From positions 1 through 48,020 of the forward strand of contig JAHHSH010000005.1 in the NCBI GenBank assembly GCA_020025345.1: DNA of 48,020 nt, written 5' to 3'. This document shows positions 24,451 through 36,500 of the stretch, piece after piece. This DNA is from Oscillospiraceae bacterium (GTDB lineage: Bacteria > Bacillota > Clostridia > Oscillospirales > Oscillospiraceae). The translations under genes and the position numbers were made by a program. The notes under the pieces were generated by a model, which saw only the letters and a program-made list of their open reading frames with translations, was not told the origin of the DNA and searched no databases. Numbering within the stretch: position 1 is the stretch's first letter; the number at the start of each line of letters is the position of its first letter.

Positions 24451-25644
24451 ATGGTCAATTTTGCCATGATCGAGGAGGCGCGGAAAGTGCTGGAGGGCGT
24501 GGCCCGCAGAACACCGCTGGATCCGGCGCCGAAGATCGGAAAGAATGTCTATATCAAGGCGGAGAACCTGCAGATGACCGGCGCATTTAAGCTGCGCGGT
24601 GCCTACAATAAGATGTACTCTTTGACCAAGGAGGAGGCGGCGCGAGGCGTAATCGCCTGTTCTGCCGGCAACCATGCCCAGGGTATTGCCTATTCCGCGG
24701 CGAAGCTGGGGATTGAGGCGGTGATCTGTATGCCTGCCGGTGCGCCCATCAGCAAGGTGGAGGCCACCCGCGCCTACGGTGCCAACGTGGTGTTGGTGCC
24801 CGGTGTCTATGACGATGCGGCGGCAGAGGCGGCACGGCTGCAAAAGGAGAAGGGGTATACCTTTGCCCATCCCTTTGACGATCCCTATGTGATCGCGGGG
24901 CAGGGAACCATCGGTCTGGAAATCCTGGAGCAGCTGCCGGATGTGGAGCAGATCGTGGTGCCCATCGGCGGCGGCGGACTCATCAGCGGCGTGGCTCTGG
25001 CGGTGAAAACCCGCAAACCGGGCTGCCGCATCATCGGCGTGCAGGCGGCAGAGGCAGCCTCCATGTACACTTCCCATCTTAACGGACAGGCGGTGGAACT
25101 GAGCAGCGTATCTACCATTGCCGACGGTATCGCTGTCAAGCGGCCTGGTGAGCTGACTTTCCAGCTGTGCGAAAAGTATGTGGACGAGATCGTCACTGTC
25201 AGTGAAGAGGAAATCGCCTGTGCCATGCTGCAGCTGCTGGAGGGACAAAAGACCGTGGCTGAGGGTGCCGGTGCCGCCAGCGTGGCGGCGGCCATGTTCG
25301 GAAAGATCGATACCACCAAGCGCAAAACGGTCTGTCTGGTGTCCGGCGGCAACGTGGATGTAACCACGCTCTCCCGCGTGATCACCAAGGGACTTTCCAA
25401 GTCCGGCCGCATTGTGGAAATCACCACCAAGATCAGCGATAAGCCGGGCAGCCTTCTGCAGCTGCTGCAGATCGTGGCGGATACCGGTGCCAACATCGTC
25501 AATGTGAGCCACGCCCGCGAGGCCTATGACTCCGATGTGGGAGCCTGCATTGTGACCATGGTGCTGGAGACCCGTGACCATGCCCATATCCGTGAGATCC
25601 GGGAGCAGCTGACGGCGCGGGAGTACTATCTCGTAAAGCGCTGA
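24451..25644 (+). CDS. ilvA: Threonine ammonia-lyase (threonine dehydratase) with ACT domain
   Basis: This 397-residue PLP enzyme deaminates threonine to 2-oxobutyrate. The PLP lysine is Lys47 in MTGAFKLRGAYNKM, and the phosphate-binding glycine loop is PIGGGGLISG (Gly173-Gly176). A single C-terminal ACT-like domain (about residues 325-397, KISDKPGSLLQLLQIVADTG) provides regulation. This layout is the short TdcB/IlvA form, between the catabolic enzyme (no ACT) and the long biosynthetic enzyme (two ACT-like domains). It is a single-gene unit with GGGAGG before ATG 24451 and a terminator after. Confidence 0.93.
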   Translation: MVNFAMIEEARKVLEGVARRTPLDPAPKIGKNVYIKAENLQMTGAFKLRGAYNKMYSLTKEEAARGVIACSAGNHAQGIAYSAAKLGIEAVICMPAGAPISKVEATRAYGANVVLVPGVYDDAAAEAARLQKEKGYTFAHPFDDPYVIAGQGTIGLEILEQLPDVEQIVVPIGGGGLISGVALAVKTRKPGCRIIGVQAAEAASMYTSHLNGQAVELSSVSTIADGIAVKRPGELTFQLCEKYVDEIVTVSEEEIACAMLQLLEGQKTVAEGAGAASVAAAMFGKIDTTKRKTVCLVSGGNVDVTTLSRVITKGLSKSGRIVEITTKISDKPGSLLQLLQIVADTGANIVNVSHAREAYDSDVGACIVTMVLETRDHAHIREIREQLTAREYYLVKR

Positions 25645-25666
25645 ATCAATTACTGTAATAGGAAGA

Positions 25667-25700
25667 AGAGAGACTGGACCCGGTGGTTCAGTCTCTTTTT
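25667..25700 (+). terminator. Terminator of the threonine deaminase gene
   Basis: AGAGACTG (25669-25676) pairs with CAGTCTCT (25689-25696), with further weak pairing inside, and is followed by a T-run. Confidence 0.88.
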
Positions 25701-25881
25701 GTCTGTCTGCTGTTCAGCCGGCAGGGGTGACCCAAACCATGAAAATGAAGTATTTCCACCGACGTGATTTGACGGTGGAAATATAGGTCGATCAGCGACG
25801 ATTTTTTTCTTGTCACATGGCATTATAGCGGATTGGTGCAGCGCTTGCAAGGTGGAATTTAAAATCTGAGTTTTTTTCGTC
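25701..25881. other. Intergenic stretch with an 11-bp inverted repeat
   Basis: No gene is visible. TATTTCCACCG (25751-25761) and CGGTGGAAATA (25773-25783) form a perfect inverted repeat with an 11-nt loop, a possible operator or hairpin of unknown role. Confidence 0.5.
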
Positions 25882-25910
25882 TTTACAGTCTCAGACACTT
25901 TTTGTATAAT
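25882..25910 (+). promoter_or_regulatory. Promoter of the AIM24-family gene
   Basis: TTTACA (25882-25887) and TATAAT (25905-25910) are separated by 17 bp. The resulting leader of about 170 nt contains two copies of GCGGCCGT and no recognisable riboswitch. Confidence 0.8.
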
Positions 25911-26087
25911 GGGGAAAAAGAGAAACAAAAAGAACGCCTGCTGCGGCCGTTTATGTCCGAAAGAGCGGCCGTCAACCATACGGAGAGTTGGGCGCTGACG
26001 CTGTGATAAGTGAGCAGATCTTTCAAAATAACCATACAGCAAAACAACCGCGAAGATACCAAAAATTTAAAAATGGAGGAAACACGG

Positions 26088-26765
26088 ATGTATTATGAAA
26101 TCAAGGGTGGTTCGTTCCCCGTGGTCGTTTGCCAGCTGGAGAGCGGCGAGCAGATGATGACCGAGAGCGGATCCATGGTCTGGATGAGTCCCAATATGCA
26201 GATGGAAACAAGGGGCGGCGGCATTGGAAAGATGTTCTCCCGCGCCTTTTCCGGCGAGAGCATGTTCCAGAATATTTATACTGCCCGCGGCAAGGGAATG
26301 ATTGCCTTCGGTTCCAGCTTCCCCGGTCAGATCAAGCCCATCACCATTGGGCCGGGGCAGGAGATGATTTTGCAAAAGAGCGCCTTTTTGGCGGCGGAGA
26401 CCGGCGTGCAGCTGTCCATCCACTTTAATAAAAAGCTGGGTTCCGGCTTCTTCGGCGGTGAGGGCTTTATCATGCAGCGCCTGTCCGGCAGCGGTACTGC
26501 CTTCGTGGAGATCGACGGCGAGCTGGTGGAATATGAGCTGCAGCCGGGTCAGCAGATCGTGGTGGATACCGGCAATGTGGCGGGCTTTACCCCCACGGTG
26601 CAAATGGATATCCAGCAGGTGCCGGGTCTGAAGAATAAGTTCTTCGGCGGCGAGGGGATCTTCAATACGATCCTCACCGGCCCGGGCCGCATTTGGCTGC
26701 AGACCATGCCCATTTCCAATGTGGCCATGTCCATCCGTCCCTATATCCCCACCGGCAACGGCTGA
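26088..26765 (+). CDS. AIM24 / TIGR00266 family protein
   Basis: This 225-residue protein starts at ATG 26088 with GGAGG 8 nt upstream; an upstream in-frame extension lacks a ribosome binding site. It has the beta-rich AIM24 fold. Typical segments are GEQMMTESGSMVWMSPNMQM, GGGIGKMFSRAFSGESMF, the glycine-rich FFGGEGFIMQRLSG with a second FFGGEGIFNTILTGPG copy, and IRPYIP at the end. The biochemical function of bacterial members is not established; the mitochondrial namesake affects inner-membrane organisation. It is transcribed alone. Confidence 0.92.
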   Translation: MYYEIKGGSFPVVVCQLESGEQMMTESGSMVWMSPNMQMETRGGGIGKMFSRAFSGESMFQNIYTARGKGMIAFGSSFPGQIKPITIGPGQEMILQKSAFLAAETGVQLSIHFNKKLGSGFFGGEGFIMQRLSGSGTAFVEIDGELVEYELQPGQQIVVDTGNVAGFTPTVQMDIQQVPGLKNKFFGGEGIFNTILTGPGRIWLQTMPISNVAMSIRPYIPTGNG

Positions 26766-26782
26766 TACAATAGAAACTTCAG

Positions 26783-26816
26783 AAACCTCCCACCGTGGCT
26801 GCGGTGGGAGGTTTTT
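26783..26816 (+). terminator. Terminator of the AIM24-family gene
   Basis: A perfect 13-bp stem (26783-26795 with 26802-26814) with a 6-nt loop ends in a T-run. Confidence 0.92.
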
Positions 26817-26927
26817 GTCGGATGGGAGGTAAGCGAAAACAGGTTCTAGGCACTGCCGGAGGTGTGAATTTTGCGCACTTTTTGATGATTTTGCGGCATT
26901 TAGGACAAAATGCCTATGGGGAAATAG

Positions 26928-26956
26928 TTGCTATTTATGCATAAAGATGATATAAT
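26928..26956 (+). promoter_or_regulatory. Promoter of the giant surface-protein gene
   Basis: TTGCTA (26928-26933) and TATAAT (26951-26956) are separated by 17 bp. Transcription would begin near 26963, just before the first cobalamin aptamer. Confidence 0.8.
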
Positions 26957-26981
26957 AAAATACCAAAAGTGAATCAATAAG

Positions 26982-27081
26982 AACAACTCCTCCCAAAATT
27001 CGGGAGCGGAACGGGGTGAGAAGCCCCACGAGTGGGTCACTGTGATGCCGTCATACGGCTAAGTCAGACGCGTGGAGTTGT
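26982..27081 (+). ncRNA. Cobalamin riboswitch 1 (compact form)
   Basis: The closing stem is AACAACTCC (26982-26990) with GGAGTTGTT (27073-27081). Inside are the B12-box-like blocks GGGGTGAGAAGCCCC, GGGTCACTGTGATGCCG and TAAGTCAGACG in the order expected for cobalamin aptamers. Only a short hairpin lies between CTGTGATGCCG and the last block, so the large peripheral domain is absent, as in compact class II types. The class assignment is tentative. Confidence 0.75.
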
Positions 27082-27129
27082 TTGAAAGCGTCTACCGTCA
27101 CTGGATGCTTGCATGAAATGTTTTTTGCT

Positions 27130-27163
27130 GCGCCCGGACGGTTGTTCGGGCGCTTTGTATTTG
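27130..27163 (+). terminator. Terminator-like hairpin after riboswitch 1
   Basis: GCGCCCGGAC-ggtt-GTTCGGGCGC (27130-27153, one G-T pair) is followed by a broken T-run. It is the probable expression platform of the first aptamer. Confidence 0.65.
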
Positions 27164-27180
27164 AAAAATTACATAGATAA

Positions 27181-27390
27181 GCATCGTGTCACCCGTGATG
27201 ACTGGCAGAAAGTTGCCAGACGCGGTGATTAGGAAATCCGGTGAGAGTCCGGAGCATTTCCCGTTGCTGTATGCGTTGGAGTCTGTGCTTATGGAGTGAT
27301 CCGGTCACTGGGGCGACCTGGGAAGGCGAAGCACAGACGCAGGAGAGACGTCATCTCTCCCCAAAACGTGAGCCAGAAGACCGACGATGC
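27181..27390 (+). ncRNA. Cobalamin riboswitch 2 (full-length type)
   Basis: The closing stem GCATCGT (27181-27187) pairs with ACGATGC (27384-27390). Conserved blocks follow the classic order: AGGAAATCCGGTGAGAGTCC, CCCGTTGCTGTATGCG, the peripheral CACTGGGGCGACCTGGGAAG, and GTGAGCCAGAAGACC at the end. It lies about 100 nt downstream of the first aptamer on the same transcript. Confidence 0.93.
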
Positions 27391-27445
27391 GCAGAAAACG
27401 GAGTTTTGCGCCCGTATAGGGTGAAACTCCGCGTTTGTGGTGCGA

Positions 27446-27489
27446 AAAAAACGGTCGTATCGGTATGGTTGCCGATACGACCGTTTTTT
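27446..27489 (+). terminator. Terminator of cobalamin riboswitch 2
   Basis: An 18-bp perfect stem (27446-27463 with 27472-27489) with an 8-nt loop ends in six Ts. It lies 68 nt before the start codon. A preceding stem pairing CGGAGTTT (27400-27407) with AAACTCCG (27424-27431) may take part in switching. Confidence 0.9.
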
Positions 27490-27556
27490 ATCGGTAAAAT
27501 ACGCGGAAACAAGAAATCTGCGGTTTACATAAAATTAAAATAAGGAGGAAGAGCAG

Positions 27557-30500
27557 ATGAGGAAAAGACTGTTGAGTGTAGTCCTTGCACTGGTCATGCT
27601 GCTGAGTATGCTGCCGGTATCGGCGCTGGCCCAGCCCATGGAACCAGACTTGGGCTCAGTGCGTGTGATCGTAGAGAACAACGCACAGATCAGTCCCGGA
27701 ATCAATGGCGTGTGGAAGGAGGGAACAGAGCCATGGACAGGCAAGAGAGTGGACAAAATGGTGCCGCTCAAGGCCGATTCTACCATGGCGTCCTGTATCC
27801 ATGATGCCGATCCGACGGCGGTAGGCTGGGAGGGCCCCGGCGCATTTATTACCGAAATCAGCGGACTGTCAGCACCGAATGGCGTATCCAGCTGCGGCTG
27901 GATGGTGTCCATCAATGACTGGTTTGCCGACGAAGGTGCCGGCGCTTTCAATGTTGCCAATAAAAAATTGGTGGATGGGGATGAGATCCGCATCCAGTAT
28001 ATGGTGGACTCCGGTAAGGACATCGGCAGCATTGCCAATGATACCACCAAGACACTGACGAAGGTGGACATCACCGGCGGTCAGCTGTCGGGTACCTTTG
28101 CGGCCAACAAGAAGAATTATGAGATCACGCTGGGCGAGGGTGTGACCTCCGGTCAGTTGACCGTGGTGCCCACCGCCTACAATAAGAATTTCCAGGTGCG
28201 TACCTACAAGGGCGCCAACTATGACTCGATGGACAAGGGCTATAAGCGCAGCGAGTCCATCCCGGTGAACGTAGGGGACACCATCAAGGTAGTGGTGGGT
28301 GACCCTGTGTGGCCCTCCATGAATAACGGAGAGTACGGCGGCGCGGACAAGGTTCCCGCCGGTGTCTATACCTTTAAAGTTGTAGAGACGGCGGCACCTG
28401 CCCCCTCTGTGGACAGCTTCTTCAAGAACCTTTCCGGGGTTGCTGTGGTGGAAAACGACACCGAGCACCCTCTGGCAGTGTCAGAGGACGGTGAGGCACT
28501 GGTGTCCACCAATGCCGGAATCGACAACAGCGAATCCGGTGTGACGCTGACCTTCCAGAAGGCGGCCAAGCTGTCCTTCAGCTATAAGACTTCCTGCGAG
28601 AGCAAGTGGGACTTTGTGAAGATCACCCATAACAGAACGGCGCTGAACTCCAACTATCAGGACAAGGAGAATTTCAGCGGTCAGATGACTGACTTCAAGC
28701 CTTATAGTCTGCAGGTCAATGCAGGAGATGTTGTGGAAATTAAATTCACCAAGGATTCCAGCGGTCAGCGCGGACAGGACTGCGCATGGCTGAAGGATTT
28801 TACCGTGGAGCTGCCCTATGCTGTGACCTTCCATGCCAATGACGGCACAGAGACCACCAAGGAGCAGGGCATCTTCGGTACGGCAGCGCTGGAGGCCAAC
28901 ACCTTTACCCGCGAGGGCCATCGTTTTGACGGCTGGGCGGAGACGGCTTCCGGTACCGTGGCCTACGCCGACGGTGCCGAGATCACGCTGACTGCCAACA
29001 AAGATCTCTACGCTGTGTGGACACCTGTGTGGACGGTCACCTTCCCCCAGATGCCCGCAGGCGCTGCCATCACCGTGAAGCAGGGGGAGAACGTGATTGA
29101 GCCCCAGGAGGACGGCAGCTATGTGCTTCCCGATGGAAAGTATACTTACAGCGCGGCCCTCTTTGGCTATACCCCTGTCACGGACGTTCCCTTTACCGTG
29201 AATGGCGCGGCGCTGCCGATTACTGAGGGACTTGCAAAGCTGCCCGGCTACAAGGTGCGCTTCAACATCACCCCGGCGGAGGCAGCTGCGGCGGCGGAGG
29301 TAACGCTGTGCAACAGCGACGGCACGGTCATGAGCGCCAATGCTGAGGGCAGCTATGACCTGCCCAAGGGTGTGTATACCTATACGGTCAAGGCCTCCGG
29401 CTTTAAGAAGGTCACCGGCAAGATCACGGTGGACAATCTCCATGTAGTAGAGCCTGTGGCTATGGAAGTCTCCCATGTCTGGGAGGGCGACATTGCCGCC
29501 GAAGCACCCCAGCAGGTGGACGGCGTCTATCAGATCGGCAATGGCGCACAGCTGGCGTGGTTTGCCCAGCAGGTAAATAATGGAGAGAAGATCAGCGCCA
29601 AGCTGACTGCCGATATTCAGCTCAATGCGCCGGAGGAAGCACTGGTGAATCTGTGGACGCCCATCGGCAGTGCGGCAAAGCCCTTTGCCGGCAGCTTTAA
29701 CGGCGCGGGCTTCACGGTTTCCGGGCTCTATATCACGGAGGGTAGTAGAGTCGGTCTGTTCGGCGTCATTGCCGCCGAGGGCAGCGTGTCCGATGTGGCA
29801 CTATCCGGCGCAGACGTCAAGGCTGCGACCTATGTGGGTTTGCTGGCCGGTGAAAATAAGGGTACGGTCAGCGGCGTGAGCGCTGCGGCCTCCAAGGTAG
29901 CCGGCACCGGCTATTTGGGCGGCATCGTGGGCAGCAATGAAGGCACGGTGACGGCCTGCGCCAACGAGAGCGCGGTGGTGACCCATACAACGACCAAGGA
30001 CTTTGGCGTCGGCGGCGTTGTGGGTCTCAATGACGGCACCGTTTCCCTCTCCTATAATAAGGCGGAGCTGGTGCGGGATTACGGCAATTCCAGTTATGCC
30101 TACTTCGGCGGTATTGCGGGCTATAACAACAAGGGTACCATCGACAGCTGCTATAATACCGGCAAAATCCCGATGGCCTATAAGGCGGGCGGCATTGCAG
30201 GTCATGTGGGCTATTCCAATACCATCCGCAGCTGCTACAATGCAGGCACGGTGGAAAAGGGCGGCAGCCGTGCCATCCGCGACGGCATCAACGGCGCAAT
30301 GGAAAGCTGCTGCTATCTGGACAGCTGCGGCGCTTCGGATACCAGAGCCACCAAGATGACGGAGGCACAGCTCAAGAATGGCACTGCCGAACTGGGCGGC
30401 GCATTCCAGAGCGACCTGACAGATGCGGTTAACGGCGGCTTCCCTATCCTAAAATGGCAGGATCCCGACGCAACGTATACCATTACGCTGACTGTGACAC

Positions 30501-33500
30501 CGGTGGATGCGGCTGTAGTGCTGGAAAAGGACGGCCAGAGCGTGAGCGCTGCCTCCTCCAAGGACGGCGTCTACAGCTTTACCGGTTTACAGCCCGGGGC
30601 ATACACCTATGCCGTGTCCAACGAGGCCAAGGACTATGCGCCCCAGAGCGGCACTATTGCTGTGGGTAAGGCAGATGTGAGCAAGACGGTGGCACTAGAA
30701 GTGCGTGTCTACCCGGTGACCTTTACCGTGACACCTGCCGATGCGGCGCTGACGCTGAAAAACAGCGACGGTGAGGTGATGGACGGCACGGCGGACGATG
30801 CCGGTACGGTGAGTTATCAGCTGCCCAACGGCACCTACACCTATACGGCAGAGAAGTTCGGCTATGCCATCAAGACGGGCAATATTACTGTCAATAAGGC
30901 GGAAGTCCGTGAGACAGTCACGATGGAGGCTTCCCAGAGCCACACACTGACCTTTACCGACCTGCCTGCAGGCGCAGTGGTAAAGGTGACCCATCCTACC
31001 GAGGGTGAAATGACGGCTACGGAGCAGGGCGTTTACAGCTTGGTGGACGGCGAGTATACCTATCAGGTGTCCTGCGCCGGTTATGCCAATTTGAAGGGCA
31101 AGGTCACCATGACCGGGGCCGACCGGAGCATGGCGCTGCCTCTTGCGGCGCTGACGCCGTGGGACGGCACCGTGGCGGAGGGCTTTGCCTTCGGTGACGG
31201 CAGCGTGGCTGATCCCTATCAGATCTCCTCTCCGGCGGAGCTGGCCTATCTCTCCCAGATCGTCAACGGTGAGGAGAGCAGAACCTATAAGAGCAAGAAC
31301 TACAAGCTCGTCAATGATCTGGATATGGGCGGCGAGAACGCCTTTATGCCCATTGGCGGCGTGAAATTGAAGGAGTTTTCCGGCAGCTTTGACGGCAATC
31401 ACAAGGTGATTTCCAACCTCTATGTGGAAACTTCCGTCGGCAATGGCGGCCTCTTTGGCTATGCCAACGGCAGCACCATCCGTCAGGTGGTGCTCAAAGC
31501 CCCGATGATTAGCGCCACCGGAAACGATGTGGGCAGCTTGATTGGTTATGCCAACAGCGGCAAGGTGGAAAACTGCGCCGTGCTGGGCGCCACTGTTGTT
31601 GCCGAGAGCAGCGATAACGTGGGCGGCCTCATCGGCAGCATCAGCGGCACGGAGGTTGTCAACTCCTATGTGACCGGCGATGTGGGCGGCAAGTCCTGCG
31701 TGGGCGGCTTCGCCGGCTACGAGCAGAGCGGCACTGTGACAAACTGCTTTGCCCGCGGCACTGTCACCGGCACGAGCGGCTATACGGGCGGATTTGTGGG
31801 CCACAATGACAACATGGACGACTACTGGGACGGCACCGAGGGTACCTACAGCGGCGTCTATACGGATGTGATTGTGGCAGGCGGCAACAACTATGGCCCT
31901 GTCTTCGGTTACTTTGATACGGCGGCAAGTACGCTGCGCAATGTCTATTACAATGCTGAGGCGGATTGCACCGGTACCGGCACGGCAACGAAAGAGGACG
32001 GCCTTATTGGCAAGACGCTGGCAGAGCTGAAGTCCGACGAGATGCTGACGCTGCTGGGCGGCAATGCTTTTGCAAGACGGCAGGATGAGAGCGGCTATGT
32101 GAACGACGGCCTGCCCTATCTGAAGGATACTTATTTTGAAATGGTGGCGCTGGAGAAGCTGCCTGCACCGACAGACCTTGCGTGGAGCGGCAAGACCCTC
32201 ACATGGGCGGCCGTTGCCAACGCCGCCGGATACCGTGTGACCCTCTATAAGGACGGCACGGAGCTGGCACAGGCAGAGAGCGACACGGCGTCCGTGGATC
32301 TGACAGCCCAGATCGGTCTGGGCGGCCCCGGCAGCTATACCGCCGCCGTGCAGGCCATCGGTGATGGCGTACAGTACGGCACCAGCGAACTCTCCGGGCA
32401 GAGCACAGCGGCAGAGTTCACTGTCAGCGGTGCTGAAGTGACCTTCCATGTCACCGCCTCCTCCGGCAGCTTTGCCGACGGCGATCCCAAGATCACCGTG
32501 CAGGTGGGCGATGTGGCCCAGGAGATGACCAACGATACCGCGCAGTTCCTGCCTGCGGGCACCTATTCCTATACCGTCACGGCGGATACCTTTAAGGAAA
32601 AGACCGGCACGGTGACGGTGGCCCAGACGGCCCAGAGCGTGGACGTGGTCATGGAATTTGATCCTGTGTGGAATGGTGTACTGACCAAGGAACCGACGCA
32701 GGTGGACAATGTCTATCAGATTTCCAACGGCTACGAGCTGGCTTGGTTCCGGGATAAGGTCAACGAGTCCACCGATGCAGGCCGGAGCAGCAAGCTCAAT
32801 GCCGTGCTGACGGCGGACATCGATCTGGGCGGTCATGTCTGGACACCCATCAGCAAGTTCGATTCCATCTCCAATGCCTACGGCTATACCGGCACCTTTG
32901 ACGGCGCAGGCCACCGCGTCAACGGCCTGTGCATCACCGACGGCGGCAAGGGCAATGCCCTCTTCGGCTATGTCTATACCAAGGGTACAGTGAAGAATGT
33001 GACCGTGGCAGGCTCCGTGTCCGGTTCGCAGTATGCTGCCGGTGTGGTGGCGGTGCTGGCGGGCGGCCGTGTGGAAAACTGCGTCAACGAGGCCGCGGTG
33101 GGCGGCGATGGCTGCCGTATGTCCGGCGGCGTCGTGGGCTGCATGACCAACTATAGTCACAATACTTCTGCTGTGGTGGGCTGCGTCAACCATGGTGCTG
33201 TGACCGGCGGTAGTACGCTGGGCGGCGTGGTCGGCAGTGCCAGCAACGGTACGGAAGTGACCAACTGCAGCAATACCGGCGCTGTTTCCGGCACAGATAT
33301 AGTCGGCGGCGTAGTCGGCTCTTCCAGCCTGCCCCTGCAGGGCTGCAGCAACCGTGGCACTGTCACCGGCACCGACACCAAGGTGGGCGGCATCGTGGGA
33401 CACGCCAGCCAGACTGTTATTGAGTGCTATAATACCGGCGCTGTATCCGGCGTTTCCAAGGGTGGAAATTACCCCAGCGGCGTGGGCGGCATTGTGGGTA

Positions 33501-36500
33501 ACCTCTATAACAGCAAGGCAGAAGTGATGGTAAAGGGCGGCTATAACGCCGGTGTAGTGACGGACAGCGGCGTCGGAAACGTGGGCGCTGTGGTTGGCTG
33601 CAAGAAGCCGGGCTCTGCCGCTGCGGTGTTCGATTGCTATTACCTCGACGGTACCTGCGCCAAGGCAGTCGGTGCCCATGAAACGGAGGGCGATACGGCC
33701 CAGAGCGTTACCAAGACACAGCTGGAGTCCAAGGCGATGGCTGGCTTGCTGGGCGGCAGCTATGCTGCTCCCGTGGCGGGCGGCTCACCTGTGCTGTGCT
33801 GGGAGGATCCCACGGCGCAGATCGTCACAGCCTTTGATGTGACCCCGGCAGACGCTTCCATTGCAGTGTCCAAGAAGGGCGAGACGGCCTCGATTGCCGC
33901 GGCGGAGGCCCATGCGTGGGTGCTCCCCGACGGAACCTATGCCTACAGCATTTCCAAGAATAAGTATGATATGATCACCGGCGAATTTACGGTGGCGGGC
34001 AAGAGCCAGACGGTGAAGGCTGTCCTGCAGGAGCAGACCTACCCGGTTACCTTTACGGTGACCCCGGCGGATGCTGTCGTGACCGTGAAGAAAGGCGGCG
34101 TGGTGGTTCTCCCCAGTGAGAACGGCTATCAGCTGAGCGCAGGTGAGTACACCTACAGGGTGGAGAAGTTCGGCTATGTGACCGAGAGCGGCAGCTTTAC
34201 TGTGACCAAGCAGGCTGTGAACGTCCCGGCAATTACGCTGGAAAAGGCAGCCACCTATGATGTGGCGTTGAACATCACCTACGCAGGTGAGACCCCGGCC
34301 GATGTGGCGATCACGGTCATGTGCGGCAAGGAAGTCGTGGGCAACAGCGCTGCCATGCGTCTGCCCGACGGCGAGTATACCTATAAAATTGTGGCCGGCG
34401 GCTATTTCAACGCTGAGGGCAGCTTTACCGTACAGGGCGCGGCGCTGCAGGTGCCCGTAGAGATGGAGCTGCGCACCACCTGGGACGGCACCACTGCCAC
34501 GGAGCCCACGCTGACAGAGGGGGTTTACCAGATCTCCAGCGCGGAGGAACTGGCATGGTTTGCCCAGCAGGTCAACGCCGGCCAGACGACCATCAACGGC
34601 AAACTTCTGACCAATATTTTCATCAACGATGAGAATACCCGGAATACCTGGACGCCCATCGGTGGCTATTCCAACAAGTATGCCGGTACCTTCGACGGTA
34701 ACGGCAAGAGCGTCAAGGGCCTGGATGAGCCGCTCTTCGGCTACGGGGGCAAGGGCGGCCTCATTAAGGGCGTTACCGTCTATGGTGCCATCAGCGGCAC
34801 CTCCAATATGGGCGGCATTTGCACGGCGACCTACGGCGGCATCGAAAACTGCGTCAACTACGCCGACATCAGCGCTGAGGGTCAGCGTGTGGGCGGTATC
34901 GTCGGCGTTGTGTACGATGGAGGTCATATCGCCGATTGCGCCAACTACGGTAAGATCACAACCTCTTATCAAGGCGCTGCGTATACCGAAGGCGGCAGCG
35001 TGTATCTGGGCGGTATTACCGGCTATGCCTACACCGAGGTGCGGCGCTGCGCCAACGCTGGTACGGTGAGTGCTACAAGCGATAACTACGGCGGCGTCGG
35101 CGGCATTTGCGGTGTTGCCGAGAACGTTGTGGAAAACTGCTATAATCTGGGCGCTGTCAGCGGCCCCAAGAGAACCGGCGGTATCGTAGGTATTGCCGAT
35201 GCACAGCATGCGGCAGTGCAGGGCGGCTATAATGCCGGTAAGATCACCTGCACCGGCACCAGCAAGAACCCCTTCTGCGGCGCTGTCGCGGGCGACGTTG
35301 CCAACAGCGACGGTGTCACCGTGGGCAGTGTGAGTGGCACCTACTATCTGGAGAACAGCTATCAGTATGAGCTGCATAACGAGGGCATCGGCTACGGTTC
35401 CGGCGAGGCCACGGCTAAGACCGAGGCGGAGATGAAGACGGATGCCTTTGTCCGGATGCTGGGCAGTGATTTCCATGTGGATGATCCTGCAACGCAAAGC
35501 GGCTATCCGATGCTTGCCTGGCAGGGCGGCCGCGCTCCCGAGGCGACTGCCGATGAGAAGGCAGTGGCGGCGGACAAGCTGGCTTTGAACGTGACACCTA
35601 CCACGGTGACCGAGGCCATGACGCTGGCGCTTACGAAGAAGGGTGACAATGGATCCACCATTACATGGAGCAGCAATCAGCCCGATGTGATCACCGACGC
35701 CGGTGTTGTCACTCTGCCCCAGAGCGGCACGGCGCAAGTGGAGCTGACCGCGACCATCACCAAGGGTGCGGCATCGGATACCCGTACCTTCGTCATCCAA
35801 GTGCAGTCCTCTGTCGTCACGGCGCAGCATATGCTCAACGAGGTAAAGGCGGCCATGGGTACCATCCATCTCAAACCCAACTATGGCGCGGACAAGAACA
35901 TCAAGGATGTGTTCGCCACCATGATGGAGACGAAGATGGAGCTGGCAGGCATGACCGTGCCCGCATCGGATATTACCGTGGAGCTGGTAAGCCCGGGCCA
36001 CAATAACATGGGCACCGATCAGGCACAGCATATTGCCGATGACGGTACGATCACCTACTACTATGTGGATCCCGCCACCGACACGATGCACGGTGCGCCT
36101 ATGAAGGATATTCAGTTCCGCCTTACCTGCAACGGTGCGCAGGTGGATTGCGAAGCCTCGGCATTCATCCCGTGGGATCGCGGCCGTGTCCGGCAGGAGA
36201 TGGAGAAGATCGCCGCGGCGCTGACCTTTGATGTGATCAAGGGAGAGAACACGGATGCCGGTGCAGTGACCACCGATTTGACGCTGCCCTCCAGACTGGA
36301 GGAGTACAGATGGGCGACCATCGCCTGGACCTCCAGCAACAGCAAGGTGATCCGGGTGAACCCGGGCGCTACGGTGCTGGATAACAGCGTGGGTAAGGTT
36401 TATGCAGAGATCACCGACACCCAGGTGAAGCTCACCGCAGTGGTGAACTTTAATAAGACCTCTGACAACGAGCCGATGATCACGGTGACGAAGGATCTGC

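Noticed and set aside
30695..33679. Open frame of about 990 codons on the minus strand
   Set aside because: Same reason: an antisense shadow of the GLUG-rich segment with repetitive His/Ala composition.
29479..35530. Short recurrent units that might look like a CRISPR or tandem DNA repeat
   Set aside because: The repeats are protein-level GLUG and PEGA motifs, diverged in DNA and irregular in spacing, inside one open frame.
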